Of a stretch of 64,000 nucleotides of DNA, positions 37,075 through 50,601 are shown piece by piece (the first letter of the stretch is position 1; each line of letters begins with the position of its first letter). The notes under the pieces are model-generated. The model did no database searches. It had not been told where the DNA came from and saw only the letters and a program-made list of their open reading frames with translations. Source of the stretch: Alphaproteobacteria bacterium (GTDB lineage Bacteria > Pseudomonadota > Alphaproteobacteria > SMXS01); contig JANQQJ010000023.1 of the NCBI GenBank assembly GCA_028284945.1, forward strand, positions 168,011 to 232,010. Direction: 5' to 3'. The translations under genes were made by a program, and so were the position numbers.

Positions 37075-38502
37075 CTAACTGTCGGCGTCAGATTCAAGAT
37101 CGCCGAGGCCGTAGCGCCGAAGCTTCACATAAAGACTCTGACGGCTGAGGCCCAGCATTTCAGCCGCGGACGCGCGATTATTCCGCGTTAGCTCCAACGC
37201 GGCTTCAATACACAGCCGCTCGATCACGTCTGTGGTATCCCGGACAATCTCTTTTAAGGACATGCGCCCGACCAGATCGGTGAATTGATCCGGCGAATGG
37301 GGCAGGCCTGTATCACCGCCAGTATTGGGGACGAGCCGTCCGTCAACGTTTCGAATCATGAACCCTAGGCAGGGCGGGTCCCCGTCAGGGACGGAGACGG
37401 CAGAGACCTCGACATCCGTATTGAGGCCATATTCACCACGCAAAGTCGTCGCAAAAAACCGTGCGGAATCGTTTTGCCGCAGATTTGCAACCAAAACCTT
37501 CAGATCAACGCCCCCGCGACCGAGCCAACGGTCCAGTGGTTCGCCGCGGACCTGGTCTTCCTTGACCAATTGGGCCAATTCCAGAAAGGCGTCATTCGCC
37601 ATAATGATCCGTGCATCCGGTGACGTAACGACAAAACCTTCTGGAGATTTGTCAACGATCTCCAATAGTTGTGACCGCGACTGAGAAATGACCGCCGACC
37701 CGGAGTCGGCCGATTGGTCTGCAATCCGGATTAGGAAATAAACGGAACCATCCTGACGGAACAGGGACGCGCTCACGCCAAATTCCCGTTCGCCATCTTC
37801 GGATCGCGCACGAATGGTATCTGCACGCCCGGTCGCCCTGGCGCTTTCCATCATTTCCTGAACGGCTTTAGTGCCCTTCCGATCGAACCCTTCCGGAAAA
37901 CGGCGACCGACCAGGCGGTCAACCGGCACACCGACGGCTTCGGATGCAGCTGGATTTGCCTCGATAATTTTCTGACTGCCACCGTCCACGATGACGACCG
38001 CCTCGGTCGCGACATGAAACAGCAGGCGATACCGCGTTTCAGCCTGACGCATTCTCTCATAATCGCGCTCAAGCGACTGTTGCGCGCTAACCAGGCGCTG
38101 TTGCAGATCAGAAATCGTTCTCAAATCCCGGCCCAGCGCAACGAAGGGGCCTTTCTCACTCAGCCGCACCACTGAGTAAAGAACCGGCAGGTCACGGCCT
38201 TGCGGCGATGGGTGATTGATTTGCCGCCGATGAGCTATCTCACCGTCCGCTGCGGCTTGAAGCAACTCTTCAACCTTACCGACACTCTCAATGGTAACCG
38301 TGTCACCCCAGGGACGCCCAAGCCATTCCTCACACCCTTCTTCAGAAAAATTGGGGTCGGCAAAGGACATGTCCTGAACGACACCTTCGCCGTCGAGAAC
38401 CAGGGTCATGTCGGCGCCAGCTTCCACCAGCGACGCTGTCGCATCAGCGCTTAGGTCGCCGAGACGATGTATCCACGATCTGGCAGCGTTGACTGCTTCC
38501 AT
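37075..38502 (-). CDS. ppsR: Photosynthesis-gene repressor PpsR/CrtJ
   Basis: This 475-residue regulator has an N-terminal domain, then PAS domains (about 155-265 and 270-390) joined by a coiled Q-linker (SDLQQRLVSAQQSLERDYERM). It ends in a FIS-type helix-turn-helix: ERLCIEAALELTRNNRASAAEMLGLSRQSLYVKLRRYGL region. PpsR represses bch, crt and puc genes under oxygen or light. The HTH cysteine is present (Cys near 435), but no cysteine is found between about 60 and 375, where the Rhodobacter partner Cys 251 would lie. ATG 38502 fits the family start. It lies downstream of aerR. Confidence 0.93.
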   Translation of the reverse strand: MEAVNAARSWIHRLGDLSADATASLVEAGADMTLVLDGEGVVQDMSFADPNFSEEGCEEWLGRPWGDTVTIESVGKVEELLQAAADGEIAHRRQINHPSPQGRDLPVLYSVVRLSEKGPFVALGRDLRTISDLQQRLVSAQQSLERDYERMRQAETRYRLLFHVATEAVVIVDGGSQKIIEANPAASEAVGVPVDRLVGRRFPEGFDRKGTKAVQEMMESARATGRADTIRARSEDGEREFGVSASLFRQDGSVYFLIRIADQSADSGSAVISQSRSQLLEIVDKSPEGFVVTSPDARIIMANDAFLELAQLVKEDQVRGEPLDRWLGRGGVDLKVLVANLRQNDSARFFATTLRGEYGLNTDVEVSAVSVPDGDPPCLGFMIRNVDGRLVPNTGGDTGLPHSPDQFTDLVGRMSLKEIVRDTTDVIERLCIEAALELTRNNRASAAEMLGLSRQSLYVKLRRYGLGDLESDADS

Positions 38503-38528
38503 TGTCCCTACGGGCTCCAATACCTAAT

Positions 38529-38557
38529 CTGATTGCGTTTGCAAGAAGCGTAATCAG
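38529..38557. repeat. Inverted repeat between aerR and ppsR
   Basis: CTGATTGCG (38529-38537) and CGTAATCAG (38549-38557) pair apart from one position, with an 11-base loop. It overlaps the aerR stop and lies 27 bp ahead of the ppsR ATG, so it could be an attenuating stem or an operator. Confidence 0.45.
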
Positions 38558-39477
38558 CAGTGTTTTTGCCTCAGGTCAAGTAATCTTTCTGCTTCGGCTG
38601 CCGCCTGCGCGCCATCGGCTCCGACGGCGTCGGCCCCCACCTTTTCGGCAAATGCCGGGTCGTCGAGAAACTTGCGACCTCCTACCATGATGCCGAGCGA
38701 CTTGTTCTGTGATTCGGATCGAAGGTCGCGAATCACGTCGGCGACCCGATCAGCCGTCGCGTCACAACTCAGCGACAATCCAACAACAGCGTACCAGTCA
38801 TTGCTTACCGAATCGACAATATCGTCATAGCTCATCGTTGAATGGACGGTGACGTCCCAGCCTTCGTGCCGCATGAATTCAGTGACCATCAACAGGCCGA
38901 ACGTATGCTGCTCACCCGGCGCACACGCCAGCAGAGCCCGTCGTGACGGATCATAAGTTCCAGCCTGCGGATTGAAATTCCGGCTCAGGTCATGAAGCAC
39001 CTGCTGCAATCGGCCCAAACCGAGCGTGACATTGACAAAATCAATCGAGTCGGCGACCCACATGTCTCCCAATTGACGCGCCGCCGGTGTCAGTAGATCA
39101 AGGTAGATTGCCTTGACCGTTACGCCCCGGTCCCGCAACGCATCCACAAAAGACGTGGCTATTGCATCATCATGCGAGAGCAATAGACGCACAAATTCAT
39201 CCACATCAGCACCGACGATAGCCGGCATCTTAATAGACGCTGGCTTGGGTTGGCTGCTGTGTTGCTTCAGGGCAAGCATCAATCGAGGAACGATTTCCGA
39301 TTCTATCTGCCTTGCCACTTGGGTCATGGCTTTAGACGATCTGTCGCGCAGCCCGTTCGCTTTTGGCGGCCGATCACTCTTGTCGCATTCGCCGTGTAAT
39401 TCCGGCCCAGAGTCGAAAATACCCTCTGAGTCAGGCGGCTGTGTCTGAGCCCCAGCCGGCTTACCGGTGTCTCCCAT
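38554..39477 (-). CDS. aerR: AerR/PpaA-family B12-binding antirepressor of PpsR
   Basis: This 307-residue protein has a disordered, Pro-rich N-terminus (1-60), a helical region and a B12-binding SCHIC domain (about 155-300) with ACAPGEQHTFGLLMVTEF, which holds the His that would coordinate cobalamin, and GLSLSCDATADRV. AerR in Rhodobacter binds cobalamin and modifies CrtJ DNA binding in light. Here it lies directly upstream of ppsR on the same strand and diverges from bchF. This is the usual position. Confidence 0.92.
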   Translation of the reverse strand: MGDTGKPAGAQTQPPDSEGIFDSGPELHGECDKSDRPPKANGLRDRSSKAMTQVARQIESEIVPRLMLALKQHSSQPKPASIKMPAIVGADVDEFVRLLLSHDDAIATSFVDALRDRGVTVKAIYLDLLTPAARQLGDMWVADSIDFVNVTLGLGRLQQVLHDLSRNFNPQAGTYDPSRRALLACAPGEQHTFGLLMVTEFMRHEGWDVTVHSTMSYDDIVDSVSNDWYAVVGLSLSCDATADRVADVIRDLRSESQNKSLGIMVGGRKFLDDPAFAEKVGADAVGADGAQAAAEAERLLDLRQKHC

Positions 39478-39643
39478 ATTCCACCTCCCCTACGTGGAAC
39501 ATTAAACGTTACACACTGTGCAAGGGGTTGGCGAGACTTTCCGGAGAAAGCGGCAAAAAACATCGTGCGGACTCTCAGATTCTAGCTGACGATTCCCTTC
39601 GATGATTACACTCGAATTCCCATCAAGCGTCAAGTGTTGTTTA

Positions 39644-39682
39644 CGTCTGGTTTGATTGACACATTTGTGGAAAGGGCATAAT
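39644..39682 (+). promoter_or_regulatory. bchF superoperon promoter with PpsR/CrtJ-type box
   Basis: CGT-N12-ACA (39644-39661, CGTC...TGACA) is one mismatch from the PpsR consensus. Its right end is the -35 TTGACA (39656-39661), with CATAAT (39677-39682) as the -10 at 15 bp spacing. This drives the long plus-strand superoperon; a divergent aerR promoter may share the space. Confidence 0.65.
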
Positions 39683-39722
39683 CTCAACCCTACTGAGTGG
39701 GAACAGTGGGGAGTAAAGGCCG

Positions 39723-41506
<1,784 letters not shown>

Positions 41507-41509
41507 CCC

Positions 41510-43105
41510 ATGGAACTCACGCTCTGGACATATGAAGGACCCCCTCATGTCGGAGCGATGCGTGTCGCGAACAGCATGGACGGTTTGCACTACGTATTGC
41601 ACGCACCGCAGGGTGACACCTATGCGGACTTGCTGTTCACCATGATCGAGCGCAACCAGAAGCGACCGCCGGTGACCTACACAACGTTCCAGGCGCGCGA
41701 TCTGGGCAGCGATACAGCAGAACTGTTCAAGACCAGCGCCCGGGAAGCCTATGAGCGTTTCCAGCCAGATGCGTTGCTGGTCGGCGCCTCCTGCACCGCA
41801 GAACTCATTCAGGATGATCCGGGTGGTCTGGCCAAGGCGATCGGCTTGCCGGTGCCTGTGGTGCCCGTCGAGCTGCCAGCCTATCAGCGCAAGGAGAACT
41901 GGGGCGCTGCTGAAACACTTTATCAACTGGTCCGCGCCTTTGCCGGCCCACATGCACCGGCACCGGGTACGCCGCGCGAACCCCGCGACCCCAGCCGGCG
42001 TGCACGCTGCAATCTGCTGGGGCCATCCTCGCTTGGGTTCCGTAACCGGGATGACGTGCAGGAAGTCACCAAGCTGCTTGACCGGTTGGGCGTGGATGTC
42101 CATGTCGTCGCCCCGCTCGCTGCGCGGCCCGGCGATCTGGCCCGTCTCGGCGAGGCTGATTTCAATATCGTGCTCTACCCGGAGATTGGCGACATCGCCG
42201 CCCGGTGGCTGGAGCGGACATTCAAGCAGCCAACAGTGCGGACCGTGCCCATCGGCGTCGGCGCGACATGCGACTTCATCAAAGAAGTGGCGGAACTGGC
42301 CGGGGTCGACCCGAAACCGGCGCTGGATGACGCAGAGTCCCGCCTGCCCTGGTACTCCCGGTCGGTCGACTCGACCTATCTGACCGGCAAGCGTGTCTTC
42401 ATCTTCGGTGATGCCACACACGCTGTGGCGGCTGCACGGATTGCGGCAGAGGAATTTGCTTTTGAGGTCGTCGGCATCGGCACCTATAGCCGTGAGTTCG
42501 CCAGAGAGGTCCGCGCGGCGGCCGAGACCTATGGCGTCGATGCACTGATCACCGACGACTATCTGGAAGTCGAAGAACGGGTCGAACAACTCCAGCCCGA
42601 ACTGGTACTCGGTACGCAGATGGAGCGCCACATAGCCAAGCGGCACGGCATTCCCTGCGCGGTCATCTCGGCGCCCATTCATGTACAGGATTTCCCGGCC
42701 CGGTATTCACCTCAAATGGGTTTCGAGGGCGCCAACGTTATCTTCGATACATTTGTCCATCCGCTGGTGATGGGCCTTGAGGAACATCTACTGGGTATGT
42801 TCCGCGAAGACTTCGAATTTCACGATGCAGCCGGCCCGTCCCATTTGGGCGGTCATGCCAGGGTGCCCGACAGCGCGCCGATCATCGTGCCCAGCACGGT
42901 CAATGAGGCTGAGCCCGCCGGGACTGAACCCGCTGAGGCCGATGTTCTGGCCTGGGCGCCGGATGCGGAAACCGAACTACAGAGAATTCCCTTCTTCGTG
43001 CGGGGCAAGGCCCGCCGAAACACCGAACGCTTCGCCCAGGATAACGGCGTCGCCATGATAACCGTTGAGACACTTTACGATGCCAAAGCGCACTTCGGCC
43101 GCTAA
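41510..43105 (+). CDS. bchB: Dark-operative protochlorophyllide reductase, B subunit
   Basis: This 531-residue NifK-like protein starts [20 protein letters not shown], with the unusual N-terminal Asp ligand region of the NB-cluster further in and [15 protein letters not shown], the BchB cysteine site. The C-terminal Pfam tail, after about residue 460, ends in the family's small C-terminal domain ([19 protein letters not shown]). It starts 3 bp after bchN and overlaps bchH by 26 bp. Confidence 0.97.
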   Translation: MELTLWTYEGPPHVGAMRVANSMDGLHYVLHAPQGDTYADLLFTMIERNQKRPPVTYTTFQARDLGSDTAELFKTSAREAYERFQPDALLVGASCTAELIQDDPGGLAKAIGLPVPVVPVELPAYQRKENWGAAETLYQLVRAFAGPHAPAPGTPREPRDPSRRARCNLLGPSSLGFRNRDDVQEVTKLLDRLGVDVHVVAPLAARPGDLARLGEADFNIVLYPEIGDIAARWLERTFKQPTVRTVPIGVGATCDFIKEVAELAGVDPKPALDDAESRLPWYSRSVDSTYLTGKRVFIFGDATHAVAAARIAAEEFAFEVVGIGTYSREFAREVRAAAETYGVDALITDDYLEVEERVEQLQPELVLGTQMERHIAKRHGIPCAVISAPIHVQDFPARYSPQMGFEGANVIFDTFVHPLVMGLEEHLLGMFREDFEFHDAAGPSHLGGHARVPDSAPIIVPSTVNEAEPAGTEPAEADVLAWAPDAETELQRIPFFVRGKARRNTERFAQDNGVAMITVETLYDAKAHFGR

Positions 43106-46100
43106 CCAGACCCCGGTGCGGGTCGTGGTGATTACCCTGGACGGGCATCTGTCCGGGGCGGCCTATCGGGCGCAGATGGCATTGCGGCCAGAACTCTCTG
43201 AACTGACGTTCAGCCTGCATGCAGCGTCTGATTGGGCCAATGACCCGGAGTCGCTGAAGCGCTGTCACCGCGACATTGAAACCGGCGACATCATTTTCGT
43301 CAGCATGCTGTTCATGGAAGATCACATTCGTGCGGTACTGCCCCAGCTGCAGGCCAGACGCGACCACTGCGACGCCATGATCGCCTGCATCTCGGCTGGT
43401 GAGATCATCCGCCTGACCCGCATGGGCCGGTTCAGCATGGACGGGTCGCAGAACGGTGCTCTTTCCATATTAAAGAGACTGCGGGGCAGCAAAAAACCAG
43501 GCTCCGATCCGAATTCTGGCGCGAAACAACTGGCAACCCTGCGCCGCATCCCACAGATTCTGCGATTTATTCCAGGCACCGCCCAGGATGTGCGCGCCTA
43601 TTTCCTGACCTTGCAATACTGGCTGGCAGGGTCTGAAGACAACATCGCCAACCTGCTTCGGTTCCTCGTTGACCGGTATGCAGACGAAGAACGCTATGGC
43701 CTGCGGGGCAAGTTGAAGATCGCACCGCCGGTACACTATCCCGATATCGGCCTCTATCACCCGGACATGAAGCCGTCCGTCGGCGAAAGCCGCAGCAAGC
43801 TGCCCATCCCCTCAAAAGCAGTCGAGGGCACGGTCGGCCTGCTGGTCATGCGGTCTTACATTCTCTCTGGCGATACCGCGCATTACGATGAGGTGATCAG
43901 GCAACTCGAAGCGCGCAATTACCGGGTGATCCCCACATTTGCGAGCGGGCTTGATGCACGGCCCGCCGTTGAAGAGTTCTTCCTGGGCGACGATGGCACA
44001 CCGCTTGTGGACACGGTCATTTCAATGACCGGGTTTTCGTTGGTTGGCGGACCAGCTTTCAACGACTCAAAAGCCGCTGAGGAGATGCTGGCCGCGTTGG
44101 ACGTCCCCTGCATTGCAGCGCATGCCGTCGAATTCCAGTCGCGCGAAGACTGGCGCTGTTCCGAGAACGGCTTGATGCCGATCGAAGCCACGATGATGGT
44201 CGCCATTCCCGAACTGGACGGCACCATCGCCCCAACCGTATTTGGCGGACGCGGCGCGCAAGAAGGTCTGGCCCGGAAAATGGAACCGGATCTGGAGCGG
44301 GTCGAAGCGCTGGTTGCTAAGACCGACCGGCTGATCAAGCTGCGCAAGACACCAGCAAGCGACCGCAAGCTGGCCATCGTGTTGTTCAACTTCCCGCCCA
44401 ATGCGGGCTCAACCGGGTCTGCCGCGCATCTGTCGGTCTTCGAGTCGCTGCAGAACACGCTGACGGCTCTGGACGCAGAAGGCTATGACGTCGATGTGCC
44501 AGCCACTGTCAACGATCTGCGCGATAGGGTTTTGGAGGGAAACGCTAAGCGGTTCGGTGCTGACGCGAATGTCCATGCGCGCATCAAAACAGATGACCAT
44601 GTCCGGGGCGAGCGTTGGTTGGCGCAAATTGAAGATCAGTGGGGCCCAGCGCCCGGCAAACAGCAAAGCGACGGCGCCTCGATCTTTGTGCTGGGCGCGC
44701 AGTTCGGCAACGTGTTCGTCGGCATCCAGCCCGGCTTCGGCTATGAAGGCGACCCAATGCGGTTGCTGTTCGAAGGCAGCTTCGCACCGACCCACGCGTT
44801 TTCAGCGTTTTACCGGTACTTGCGTCAGGACTTTGAAGCGAATGCCGTGCTGCATTTCGGCACCCATGGCGCGCTGGAATTCATGCCCGGCAAGCAAGCT
44901 GGCATGACCGGCGACTGTTGGCCGGAACGTCTGTTGGGCGATCTGCCGAACTTCTATCTCTATGCGGCCAACAATCCGTCTGAAGCTGCAATTGCCAAGC
45001 GCCGCTCGAGCGCGACCTTGGTCAGCTACCTGACGCCACCGTTGACGCATGCAGGGCTCTATCGCGGCCTGGTCGATCTGAAGGCGTCTGTGGCCCGGTG
45101 GCGTGGCCTGGCGCCCGATGCGCTGCCGGATCTTCAGGAAACCGCTGAACTGGTCCAGGCCCAAGCCGCCGAACTCGACCTGTGCGCGCCAGAGCCGCTC
45201 TGGAATGAGAGCGCCGAGCAAGAGATCGTCAAACTGACGGCAGCGATGTTGGAACTGGAAGAGACGCTGATTCCCGATGGGCTGCACGTTATGGGGCAAC
45301 CGCCATCGGCAGAAGAGCGCGTTGAAACGCTGATCGCAATGGCCGAAGCCGCGCACGGCGATGCCCCCGATCACGCGGCAGTCGAAGCGCTGGTTGCCGG
45401 CGAAAATCGGGAACCCGGATCACTCCACGCCGATGTGGCGCAGGAACTGACCGAGATCGATCACCTGCTGCGCGAAGATCACGAGCTTCCCAGCCTCATG
45501 CATGCGCTGGAAGGTGGCTATGTCCGCCCTGCCCCCGGCGGTGACTTGTTGCGGTCCCCGGCGATCTTGCCCACCGGCCGCAACGTTCACGGGTTCGATC
45601 CCTTCATGATCCCCAGCACGTTCGCGGTCCAGGACGGCGTCAAACAATCTGGGAAACTGCTAGACCGTCATCTGGCTGATAACGGCGCCTTGCCTGAATC
45701 CGTGGCTTTTGTGCTGTGGGGAACCGACAATCTCAAATCCGAGGGCGGGCCCATCGCACAAGTCATGGCCCTGATTGGCGCGCGCCCCCGGGTCGACAGC
45801 TATGGCCGCATGTCTGGTGCAGAGTTGATCTCACTCGAAGACCTGGGCCGCCCCCGCATCGATGTCGTAGTTACCCTGTCAGGCATCTTCCGCGACCTGC
45901 TGCCGCTTCAGACCAAGATGCTCGCCGAGGCAACCTTCCTGGCTGCGTCGGCGGATGAGCCCCTTGAGCAGAATTATGTGCGCAAACACGCTTTGGCCTA
46001 TCAGGAAGAACATGACTGCGATCTGGAAACGGCGTCACTGCGCGTCTTCAGCAACGCGGACGGCGCCTATGGCGCCAATGTCAATCAACTGATCGATAGC

Positions 46101-46763
46101 GGCGCCTGGGACGACGAGGACGAACTCGCCGACGCCTATTCACGGCGCAAGTGCTTTGCCTATGGCCGCGATGGCCACGCGGTGCGCCAGGCCGACCTGC
46201 TGAACACCATGCTGACGGATGTCGAACTGGCCTATCAGAACCTTGAATCCGTCGAGGTCGGCGTGACCTCGCTGGATCACTATTTCGATACGCTGGGCGG
46301 CATCAGCCGCGCGGTCAAAAAGGTCAAGGGCGACTCGGTCCCGGTCTATATCGGCGACCAGACCCATGGCGAGGGCCTGGTCCGGACGCTCGGTGAGCAG
46401 GTCGCGCTGGAGACCCGCACCCGCATGCTGAACCCGAAATGGTACGAGGGCATGCTGAAACACGGTCATGAGGCCGTGCGCCAGATTGAAGCGCATATCA
46501 CCAACACCATGGGCTGGTCGGCGACCACGGGCGAGGTTTCGCCCTGGGTCTATCAGCGCCTGAGTGAAACCTATGTGCTGGACAAGGAAATGCGGGACCG
46601 TCTGGCACAACTGAACCCTGCCGCCTCGGCGAAATTGGCCAACCGGCTGATCGAGGCGCACGAACGCGAATACTGGACGCCATCAGGCGATGTCCTTGAA
46701 GCCCTGCGCGAAGCGGGCGACGAGCTTGAAGACAAGCTCGAGGGCGTTGGCGTGGCTGCATAG
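43080..46763 (+). CDS. bchH: Magnesium chelatase H subunit
   Basis: This 1,227-residue protein binds protoporphyrin IX and is the catalytic subunit for magnesium insertion, the first committed step to bacteriochlorophyll. [21 protein letters not shown] opens the family, and the CobN-like centre has [14 protein letters not shown] and NIHSFDP-like (here [12 protein letters not shown]). The start [10 protein letters not shown] lies inside the end of bchB. BchI and BchD are not in the window. Confidence 0.97.
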   Translation: MPKRTSAANQTPVRVVVITLDGHLSGAAYRAQMALRPELSELTFSLHAASDWANDPESLKRCHRDIETGDIIFVSMLFMEDHIRAVLPQLQARRDHCDAMIACISAGEIIRLTRMGRFSMDGSQNGALSILKRLRGSKKPGSDPNSGAKQLATLRRIPQILRFIPGTAQDVRAYFLTLQYWLAGSEDNIANLLRFLVDRYADEERYGLRGKLKIAPPVHYPDIGLYHPDMKPSVGESRSKLPIPSKAVEGTVGLLVMRSYILSGDTAHYDEVIRQLEARNYRVIPTFASGLDARPAVEEFFLGDDGTPLVDTVISMTGFSLVGGPAFNDSKAAEEMLAALDVPCIAAHAVEFQSREDWRCSENGLMPIEATMMVAIPELDGTIAPTVFGGRGAQEGLARKMEPDLERVEALVAKTDRLIKLRKTPASDRKLAIVLFNFPPNAGSTGSAAHLSVFESLQNTLTALDAEGYDVDVPATVNDLRDRVLEGNAKRFGADANVHARIKTDDHVRGERWLAQIEDQWGPAPGKQQSDGASIFVLGAQFGNVFVGIQPGFGYEGDPMRLLFEGSFAPTHAFSAFYRYLRQDFEANAVLHFGTHGALEFMPGKQAGMTGDCWPERLLGDLPNFYLYAANNPSEAAIAKRRSSATLVSYLTPPLTHAGLYRGLVDLKASVARWRGLAPDALPDLQETAELVQAQAAELDLCAPEPLWNESAEQEIVKLTAAMLELEETLIPDGLHVMGQPPSAEERVETLIAMAEAAHGDAPDHAAVEALVAGENREPGSLHADVAQELTEIDHLLREDHELPSLMHALEGGYVRPAPGGDLLRSPAILPTGRNVHGFDPFMIPSTFAVQDGVKQSGKLLDRHLADNGALPESVAFVLWGTDNLKSEGGPIAQVMALIGARPRVDSYGRMSGAELISLEDLGRPRIDVVVTLSGIFRDLLPLQTKMLAEATFLAASADEPLEQNYVRKHALAYQEEHDCDLETASLRVFSNADGAYGANVNQLIDSGAWDDEDELADAYSRRKCFAYGRDGHAVRQADLLNTMLTDVELAYQNLESVEVGVTSLDHYFDTLGGISRAVKKVKGDSVPVYIGDQTHGEGLVRTLGEQVALETRTRMLNPKWYEGMLKHGHEAVRQIEAHITNTMGWSATTGEVSPWVYQRLSETYVLDKEMRDRLAQLNPAASAKLANRLIEAHEREYWTPSGDVLEALREAGDELEDKLEGVGVAA

Positions 46764-47674
<911 letters not shown>

Positions 47675-47675
<1 letters not shown>

Positions 47676-48376
47676 TGCATACGGCTTCCTACCAACAGCG
47701 GCGCGAGCAGCTTCTGACCTATTTCGACCGGACGGCCCATGACGCCTGGGCCAAGCTGACATCTGACGCGCCGGTCGGCAAAATCCGCGCCACGGTGAGG
47801 GCCGGGCGTGACCAAATGCGCGCAACGCTTTTATCCCACCTGCCAGGCGATCTGTCGGGCCGCCGCGTTCTTGACGCCGGCTGCGGCACGGGCGCGCTTT
47901 CGGTGGAATGCGCCAAACGTGGTGCGAACGTCACTGCGATCGATATCTCTCCGAATCTGATCAGCCTGGCGCAGGAGCGGATGCCTGCCCTGTCCGGCGG
48001 CGGGTCCATCGAATTCCTGGCCGGTGACATGCTGGACGCCGCGCTGGGGGACTTTGACCATATCGTCGCGATGGATTCGCTGATTCACTACAACGCGGCC
48101 GATATCGTGCGGGTTCTCGCCTCCATGGCCGCGCGGACCCGTCGCTCGATCCTGGCGACCTATGCCCCCCGCACCCCGGCATTGACGGTGATGCATGCGG
48201 TTGGCCGGCTGTTTCCGCGTGGTGACCGTGCGCCGGCTATCGAGCCGGTTGCTGGGCATCATTTGGCCAAACTTATTGCCGCAAACGACGACCTTTCGGG
48301 CTGGGCGCTTGGCCCGGCCCAGCGGGTCAATAGCGGGTTTTACATGTCTGAAGCGGTGGAGCTGAAACGAGTATGA
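47675..48376 (+). CDS. bchM: Magnesium-protoporphyrin IX O-methyltransferase
   Basis: This 233-residue class I methyltransferase has the SAM motif VLDAGCGTGALSVECAKRG and the family end (VNSGFYMSEAVELKRV). It methylates the C13 propionate, making the substrate of the cyclase AcsF. It begins on the last base of bchL (TGATG) and overlaps lhaA (ATGA). Confidence 0.96.
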
Positions 48377-49809
48377 CGCAACAGCGGCCCCATATCGGTA
48401 TGGCGCTTGGATGGGCGCGGCTGGCGCCGCGTTTCCTGCCCTTTGCCGATGCGGCCTCTAAAGATCTGCCGCTGACCCAGCTCTTGCGTCTATCCCTGTT
48501 CCAGGTTTCCGCCGGCATCGCGATTGTTCTGCTGAACGGGACCCTGAACCGCGTCATGATCGTGGAACTCGGCATCCCGGCCTGGCTGGTCGCGCTGATG
48601 GTGGCGTTGCCGATTTGCTTCGCCCCGTTCAGGGTATTGATCGGCCATCGATCCGACCACCATCGCTCTTTTCTCGGCTGGCGGCGCGTACCCTATATCT
48701 GGTTCGGCACGCTGCTGCAGTTTGGCGGGCTGGCGATAATGCCCTTTGCCCTGTTGATTATGTCCGGCGACACGCATGGGCCCGTGGTTATCGGCGAGAT
48801 CGCTGCTGGCCTTGCCTTCCTGCTGGTTGGCGCCGGCCTGCACACAACTCAAACGGCCGGGCTGGCGCTGGCCACAGATATCGCGCCCGAAGAAGACCGC
48901 CCTCGTGTTGTCGCCTTGCTCTATGTGATGCTGCTATTGGGGATGGTCGTCACATCGCTGTTCTTCGGGGCCTATCTGACCGACTTCACCCAGATCAAAC
49001 TGATCGAGGTGGTTCAGGGTGCGGCCGTCGCCACCATGGTCCTTAACGTCATTGCACTGTGGAAACAGGAAGGACGTAATCCTTCCAAGACGGCACCTGA
49101 CAAGAAGCGTCCGCAACTCAGCCTCGCCTGGAAGGAGTTTTCAACCAACAAACGCACACGGCGCCTTCTGATCGCGGTGGGCCTGGGCACCGCCGGTTTC
49201 AATATGCAGGACATTTTGCTGGAACCCTATGGCGGTGAAATCCTGGACCTGACCGTGGGCGAAACCAGCGCCCTGACCGCACTGCTTGCAGGCGGGACCC
49301 TGCTGGGCTTCACCCTTGCGGCACGGGCGCTTATCCAGGGCATAGACCCGCATCGGCTTGCCGCCATGGGCGTGCTTGTTGGTCTGGTCGCCTTTACCGC
49401 CGTTATTTTTGCTGCCCCTGTTGACTCGCAGGGCCTGTTCCGCGCGGGCACCGTCCTGATTGGTTTCGGCACGGGCCTGTTTGGCGTAGGCACGTTGACG
49501 GCGGCGATGGCGCTGGCCGACGGAGGCCAAAGTGGCCTTGCGCTCGGTGCGTGGGGCGCTGTTCAGGCGACCGCCGCTGGTGTTTCCATCGCACTTGGTG
49601 GCGCGATTCGGGACGGGGTTTCCGTGCTTGCCTCAAACGGCTCACTAGGCCCCGCATTGACCGGACCAGAGGTGGGATATGGCGCCGTCTATCAGCTTGA
49701 ACTGATCTTTCTTTTTGCAACCCTGGTCGCTATCGGCCCGCTTGTTCGCCGGAACAGCGGAACCAAGCGCCCAACGTCGAAATTCGGGCTAGCGGAGTTT
49801 CCGGGCTAG
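48373..49809 (+). CDS. lhaA: LH1 assembly factor LhaA (PucC/BCD family)
   Basis: This 478-residue protein has twelve membrane helices and the PucC-family NRVMIVELGIPAWLVALMV and RVLIGHRSDHHRSFLGWRRVPYIW motifs. LhaA hands bacteriochlorophyll to LH1 subunits during RC-LH1 assembly. Its location between bchM and puhA is conserved. The bch2 gene in the other operon is its paralogue. Confidence 0.96.
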   Translation: MTQQRPHIGMALGWARLAPRFLPFADAASKDLPLTQLLRLSLFQVSAGIAIVLLNGTLNRVMIVELGIPAWLVALMVALPICFAPFRVLIGHRSDHHRSFLGWRRVPYIWFGTLLQFGGLAIMPFALLIMSGDTHGPVVIGEIAAGLAFLLVGAGLHTTQTAGLALATDIAPEEDRPRVVALLYVMLLLGMVVTSLFFGAYLTDFTQIKLIEVVQGAAVATMVLNVIALWKQEGRNPSKTAPDKKRPQLSLAWKEFSTNKRTRRLLIAVGLGTAGFNMQDILLEPYGGEILDLTVGETSALTALLAGGTLLGFTLAARALIQGIDPHRLAAMGVLVGLVAFTAVIFAAPVDSQGLFRAGTVLIGFGTGLFGVGTLTAAMALADGGQSGLALGAWGAVQATAAGVSIALGGAIRDGVSVLASNGSLGPALTGPEVGYGAVYQLELIFLFATLVAIGPLVRRNSGTKRPTSKFGLAEFPG

Positions 49810-49830
49810 CCACAACCCAAGGAGGCGTAA

Positions 49831-50601
49831 ATGCCGACCGGTAATTTTATTGGCACTGTGGATCTCGCGTTGATCTCGCTTTACGTATTCTGGCTGTTCT
49901 TCTTTGGCCTGATCATTTACCTGCGACGCGAGGATAAACGCGAAGGCTACCCGCTGGAGAACACCAACGGGCCATCCGATGGTGGCAATCTGTTTGCGCC
50001 GCCGCCTTCAGCCCCCAAAACGTTCAAGACGGCGCACGGCGACATGGTAAGCGGACGCGTCGATCGGCGCGAAATAAAGGCTGAACCGTCCGCACCCTGG
50101 GACGGCGCGCCTATCGAGCCAACCGGCGACCCAATGATCGACGGGATCGGCCCGGCATCCTATGCCGAACGCGCCGACACACCGGATATGACCCTTGAAG
50201 GCGAGATCAAAATCGTTCCGTTGCGGATCGATGATGAACACTTTGTCGAAACAACCGGTCCAAATCCGATAGGCATGCCTGTCATCGCGGCCGACGAAGT
50301 GGAAGCCGGCGAGGTCGTCGATGTTTGGGTCGATCGCTCAGAGGTGATTATCCGCTATCTTGAAGTTGAAGTCGGCGATGAAGCCGCCTCTCACCGGGTT
50401 CTGCTGCCGATGCCCTTTGTGAAGGTCGACACGCAAGAAGGCGTCGTGCGGGTGCAGTCCATCGTGGCGTCGCAATTCAAGACGGTGCCGGCGCTTGCCA
50501 ATCCGAATCAGGTCACGTTCCTCGAAGAAGACAAGATCACCGGCTACTACGCCGGTGGTTACCTCTATGCCGATCCGGACCGGGCGGAGCCAATCATATG
50601 A
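49831..50601 (+). CDS. puhA: Photosynthetic reaction centre H subunit
   Basis: This 256-residue protein has one N-terminal membrane helix (about 12-32, with LYVFWLFFFGLIIYLRREDKREGYP) and a cytoplasmic beta domain (PLRIDDEHFV, LPMPFVKVD, DKITGYYAGGYLYA). It caps the L/M pair and helps proton delivery to QB. AAGGAGG precedes the start. It overlaps puhB (ATGA). Confidence 0.97.
   Translation: MPTGNFIGTVDLALISLYVFWLFFFGLIIYLRREDKREGYPLENTNGPSDGGNLFAPPPSAPKTFKTAHGDMVSGRVDRREIKAEPSAPWDGAPIEPTGDPMIDGIGPASYAERADTPDMTLEGEIKIVPLRIDDEHFVETTGPNPIGMPVIAADEVEAGEVVDVWVDRSEVIIRYLEVEVGDEAASHRVLLPMPFVKVDTQEGVVRVQSIVASQFKTVPALANPNQVTFLEEDKITGYYAGGYLYADPDRAEPII

Noticed and set aside
39500..39722. Perfect TGT-N12-ACA box at bchF
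   Set aside because: No perfect match exists on either strand. Only the one-mismatch CGT-N12-ACA at 39644 was kept.
49227..49493. Minus-strand ORFs inside lhaA
   Set aside because: They overlap a clear membrane protein gene on the other strand and have no conserved sequence.
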